Shown one piece after another: positions 60,942 to 64,000 of a DNA stretch of 64,000 bases. The stretch's first letter is position 1; each line of letters starts with the position of its first letter. The notes under the pieces are model-generated. The model made no database searches, had not been told where the DNA came from, and worked only from the letters and a program-made list of their open reading frames with translations. Source of the DNA: Yamagishiella unicocca (taxonomy: Eukaryota > Chlorophyta > Chlorophyceae > Chlamydomonadales > Volvocaceae); contig BDSL01000078.1 in NCBI GenBank assembly GCA_003116995.1, positions 62,001 to 126,000 on the forward strand, written 5' to 3'. Made by a program: the position numbers and the translations under genes.

Positions 60942-61524
60942 GGGCGCAGTTTCTGGCTCACAGGCGTGCGCCCGGGCGCGTCAGGCGCGCCAATAGGTTG
61001 TTACGGTCGAGGGATGCCGACCCCTGGCCAAGAAATTGGGGAGACAACCAGCACAAAAGCTGACTGGCAGATAGAACACAGTAAGGGTTGAGTGTTTGGA
61101 AATGGACGAGGTGGCCCTGCAAGTCTCAGGCGTTCTAGATGTGTACCGGTAGTTGCGACGTGGAAAGGAAAGGCCAAGTATGGTGTACAGTAGAGTTATT
61201 TTATGACTGTAGTATTTGGAAGGCTATATTAACGCTTGCCCGACAAGTAGCGTTGCAATTGGGCCTTCGAAGGTGCACCGTGGAGCCCCTGCATGCGCAT
61301 CGGCCCCAACCATTGTATACCCCTTGCTTCACTGTAATCATCCACTTGTCCCATACGTAAACAATTAACGGAATAAGAAGGCGACCGTCTTCCCCGTGCG
61401 CATCCTATAGCGAGAGTGGCGAGCGCCGAACGCCCTGACAACACAGACGAACATTGCTCTGAATCCTTAGTTAATGTGTCCCCGTAGGAAACGACGGCGC
61501 TGAGCGCGCCGGGCAGGGATACTT
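60942..61524. promoter_or_regulatory. Shared 583-bp interval between two divergent starts
   Basis: Separates the MORN3-like start (60941, minus) from the unknown gene's start (61525, plus). No other gene fits. It must contain both 5' UTRs and core promoters unless there are upstream noncoding exons. No known binding site was identified by eye. Confidence 0.5.
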
Positions 61525-63858
61525 ATGCAGGAAGGCACGGGCTTTGGTGCCGCGCAGGCGGCACCGGCTCCTTTAACAAAGGCAGCAATCCATGAGCTTG
61601 ACGTCTATAATGCTCGAAGCATTAAGCTCGCGGAGGCCACACGGGTAGGTCGCTTTGCGCCCGCCGTTGCACGGCTTGCGTCACAGTCAAAGCAAATAGC
61701 TCGACACAAAACCTGGCAGAAAAGGCCTGTATCTCAAAATTCGATCGCCCAGAACCATCTGCCGCTGCCACGGCGCCGGGCCGGTGCAGTTGGGGCGACG
61801 GCCCTCGTCGGAGGCAAGCGCTCAGGGCTGGCACAGCCGCCATCTGACCCATAGGATCTCCCAGTCGCTGCGAATCCTTTCCGCACCTCGGGGCTATACG
61901 TCGACACTCCAACGCTAGCGCACGCGTGCTCACGTCGCGCAACCCCCATGGGCACGTTACCGGACGCTAAAACCCAAGTTCACCCAGACCCCAACCCACC
62001 CGTGCCATTATTCCACACAATTATCACCTCACTTCTACCTAGGGCGCAGCCGCGCGCAGCCATGCGTGCATGGATTCGCCGCCTTGCCCCCCTCCTGTAC
62101 CCCGCGCCCCACCCATTTTACTCTACACGTCACATGCTATACGAGACCGTGTCGTGCATAGGGCCCAAGGGCGCCGGTTCCCGGCCCCCCCCACCATCTC
62201 CCCCCTCCCCGCCTCCGAAACCTCCACTGCCCGCCCCAGGTCCGCCTCTTCCTGCCGGGGCTCAAGGGAGGGCCCATGGACGAGTGGGACGACCCCCACG
62301 ACGCCAAGGCGGCGGCGGTGGCGGCGGCGCAGGCGGCGTCCTCCTCCCGCGGACCCAGTGAGTGGCCGGCGGTGGTCGTGGAGCGTTGGACGCGGGGGGA
62401 TTCGATCCGGGGACTTCAGGGCACCCTGGTATGCCAGCGGACCGTGCAGCTCTGGCCCCTGCCTGAAGGAAAGGGTGCCGGAAGAGCGGTACTTGCCGGC
62501 TGGGGGAGGGGCGCAACTGGGGACCGGGGCGAGGAGTGGCGGGCTGAAGGTCAATTGGTTGTGCGGTCCACACTCCAAACCCCAATTCCAAACCGCTATA
62601 TTGTCGCAGCTGACACGGCGCTCAAATCACGCAAGAAACTTGCCAAGGTGGCGGCGCTGGCGCACGCAAATGATTCTTCGGGGCTCGGCAGGTCGGGGGC
62701 CGGCGGAGGCGGAGGCCCCGGGGGCGACGGCGACGGCGGGATGATGATGGTGGTGGAGGCGATCATGGTGCTGGAGGTGCGGGGGGTGTCTGTGTGGGGG
62801 GTGCGGTGTGTGTCTGTGTGTGAGGGGGGGGGTCGAGGAAGACCCGTGGATGCGAGGAAAGACCGGGGGTGGGCATGAAGACCGGTTACGCGACATGGAC
62901 ATGTGTGTTTTATAGATGCTGCGGACATGTGTGTGTGTGTGTGAGTGGGGGGCGGGTTTACAAACAGAACCGGCGGAGGGGTGGGTTTGGAGGGGCTCAA
63001 AAGCTGGCAGGCACTACCGGGGCACTGCAGCTGGCCGGTCCTGCGGCCGGCCTGACTCGGCAGCCGCAGAGGGCTGAGCAGCAGCTCAACCCAGACGAGC
63101 TCCGGAACCAAACCCGGTCCCCGCCCCGCGCTGCGCCCCTCCCGCTCGTCCGTCGGCCCCAGGATGACGACGACGATGAAATGCTGCTGCTGGCCTCCGG
63201 GTCGGCTGACGGCGGCGGCACGGCCTCGGAGGGCGGCGACATGTCGGCAGCCAGCGGCCCCCAGCGGCTGATGCAAGGTAGGCGGGTGATCTCGGGTGCT
63301 TGAGTGCTTTCCTTGGTATTTTTTCCTTCATGCCCCCCTCCCTGGATTTCCGGTTGAGGTTGTGCGCTGCCACGTCACCGAACACATCCCCCCGGTGGCG
63401 CCCGTCATCGCCCTTGGTTTGTCGGCCGTGGATTCGCGGATTATCCTTTACCCCCCCCCGTGGCCCCCCGGTGTCCGATGGCTATGCACACGCTACATTT
63501 CCCCAGTCGCGTTATCGGGTCTATTATTGTAACCCCCCCGGTGGCCCTCCCGCTTCACTGTGGCACTGCGGCGGCGCCAGGCTACGAGGCCGACAGGACG
63601 TCAGCTAGGTCCGCAGCAGGCGGCAGCCGCTACTACACACAGCCGGGAGTGAGCACAGCAGCGGCGGCGGCGGCAGCGGCGGCGGGGGCAGCGGCGGCGG
63701 GGCCAGCGTCGAGCGGCGGCGCGTACGGCCGCGGCGGCGCGTACGGCGGCCATGGCGGTCCTAGCGGGGCCGGAGGGCGGCACCGTCCTGGGTCAGCCAC
63801 CGGCGGTGGTCTCGGCGTTGGGCGGCCCATCAGTGCAGCCAACCGGCGGTCGGGGTGA
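61525..63858 (+). CDS. Hypothetical protein, divergent from MORN3-like gene
   Basis: Not recognised. Exons 61525-61644, 62240-62357, 62610-62776, 63031-63277 and 63617-63854 join in phase with good donors (GTAGGT, GTGAGT, GTGCGG, GTAGGC). The N-terminus is MQEGTGFGAAQAAPAPLTKA, then IHELDVYNARSIKLAEATRV, RLFLPGLKGGPMDEWDDP, and a Lys/Ala helix-like TDTALKSRKKLAKVAALAHA. The rest is low-complexity: Gly-rich, a short DDDDDE acid run, a poly-Ala stretch, and Gly/Ser/Arg. If the frame is read on, TGA at 63856-63858 ends a 297-aa protein. If the GTGAGT at 63855 is used as a donor, the gene continues past the window. No membrane segment or signal peptide is evident. Its divergent pairing with MORN3 hints at a flagellar link, but this is only context. 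Confidence 0.6.
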
Positions 63859-64000
63859 GTGGGGTTGGGGTGAGAGGCGGGGTGAGCAGGGTTGGGGTGA
63901 GAGGCGGGGTGAGTGGGGTTGGGGTGAGAGGCGGGGTGAGTGGGGTTGGGGTGAGAGGCGGGGTGAGTGGGGTTGGGGTGAGAGGCGGGGTGAGTGGGGT
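63855..64000. repeat. 27-bp tandem repeat containing GTGAGT, to window end
   Basis: GTGAGT or GTGAGC recurs at 63855, 63882, 63909, 63936 and onward, each followed by GGGGTTGGGGTGAGAGGCGG. The first unit coincides with the end of the last visible exon. It continues off the right edge. Confidence 0.9.

Overview
The window is nuclear DNA of a volvocine green alga, Chlamydomonas-like. The signs are GC-rich, intron-dense genes, minisatellites in most introns, TGTAA as the likely polyadenylation signal after two genes, LINE fragments, a flagellar-type MORN protein, and a receptor-like TKL kinase with a beta-helix-type ectodomain. No rRNA, tRNA, organelle, bacterial or CRISPR feature was seen. Exon models were built by hand from GT/GC-AG sites, phase and family alignment from memory. 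Where all phases close, this is stated.

Layout. 130-7542 (-): ribosome-rescue GTPase HBS1; its 3' end lies off the left edge. 8440-9600 (-): 5'-truncated LINE. 9752-11504 (+): UDP-arabinopyranose mutase/reversibly glycosylated polypeptide, five exons, one GC-AG intron. 11505-14283: no recognisable gene, but a 3 x 151 bp tandem repeat. 14284-15152 (-): small RING-finger protein. 16840-23225 (+): enhancer-of-polycomb-like chromatin protein, nine exons, with a five-codon upstream ORF overlapping its start.

24177-36110 and 39488-51885 are two direct copies of a block of about 12 kb. Each holds one minus-strand gene: signal peptide, beta-helix-like ectodomain with N-glycosylation sites, one membrane segment, and a TKL kinase whose activation segment uses a 19-nt microexon. 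One intron in each copy holds a 16-bp satellite carrying GATC plus CACGTG or CATGTG, about twice as long in copy B. Copy B has a 28-bp frame-shifting insertion next to the kinase domain and a shifted acceptor in the tail, so it may be altered or decaying. The blocks are separated by 3.4 kb of gene-poor DNA, part of which recurs inverted just after copy B.

51886-57386 is gene-poor, with simple repeats, a possible Gly/Met-rich exon and a second LINE 3' end. 57387-60941 (-) is a MORN3-like protein with an added EF-hand-like segment and acidic tail; all seven exons close in frame. It is divergent from an unrecognised gene at 61525-63858 (+), with 583 bp between the two starts.

Working together: HBS1 (translation rescue), UAM (cell wall/glycoprotein sugar supply) and EPL1 (chromatin acetylation) are housekeeping genes with no shared pathway. 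The kinase pair is the accessory, fast-changing part of the window. The MORN3/unknown pair may share a bidirectional promoter.
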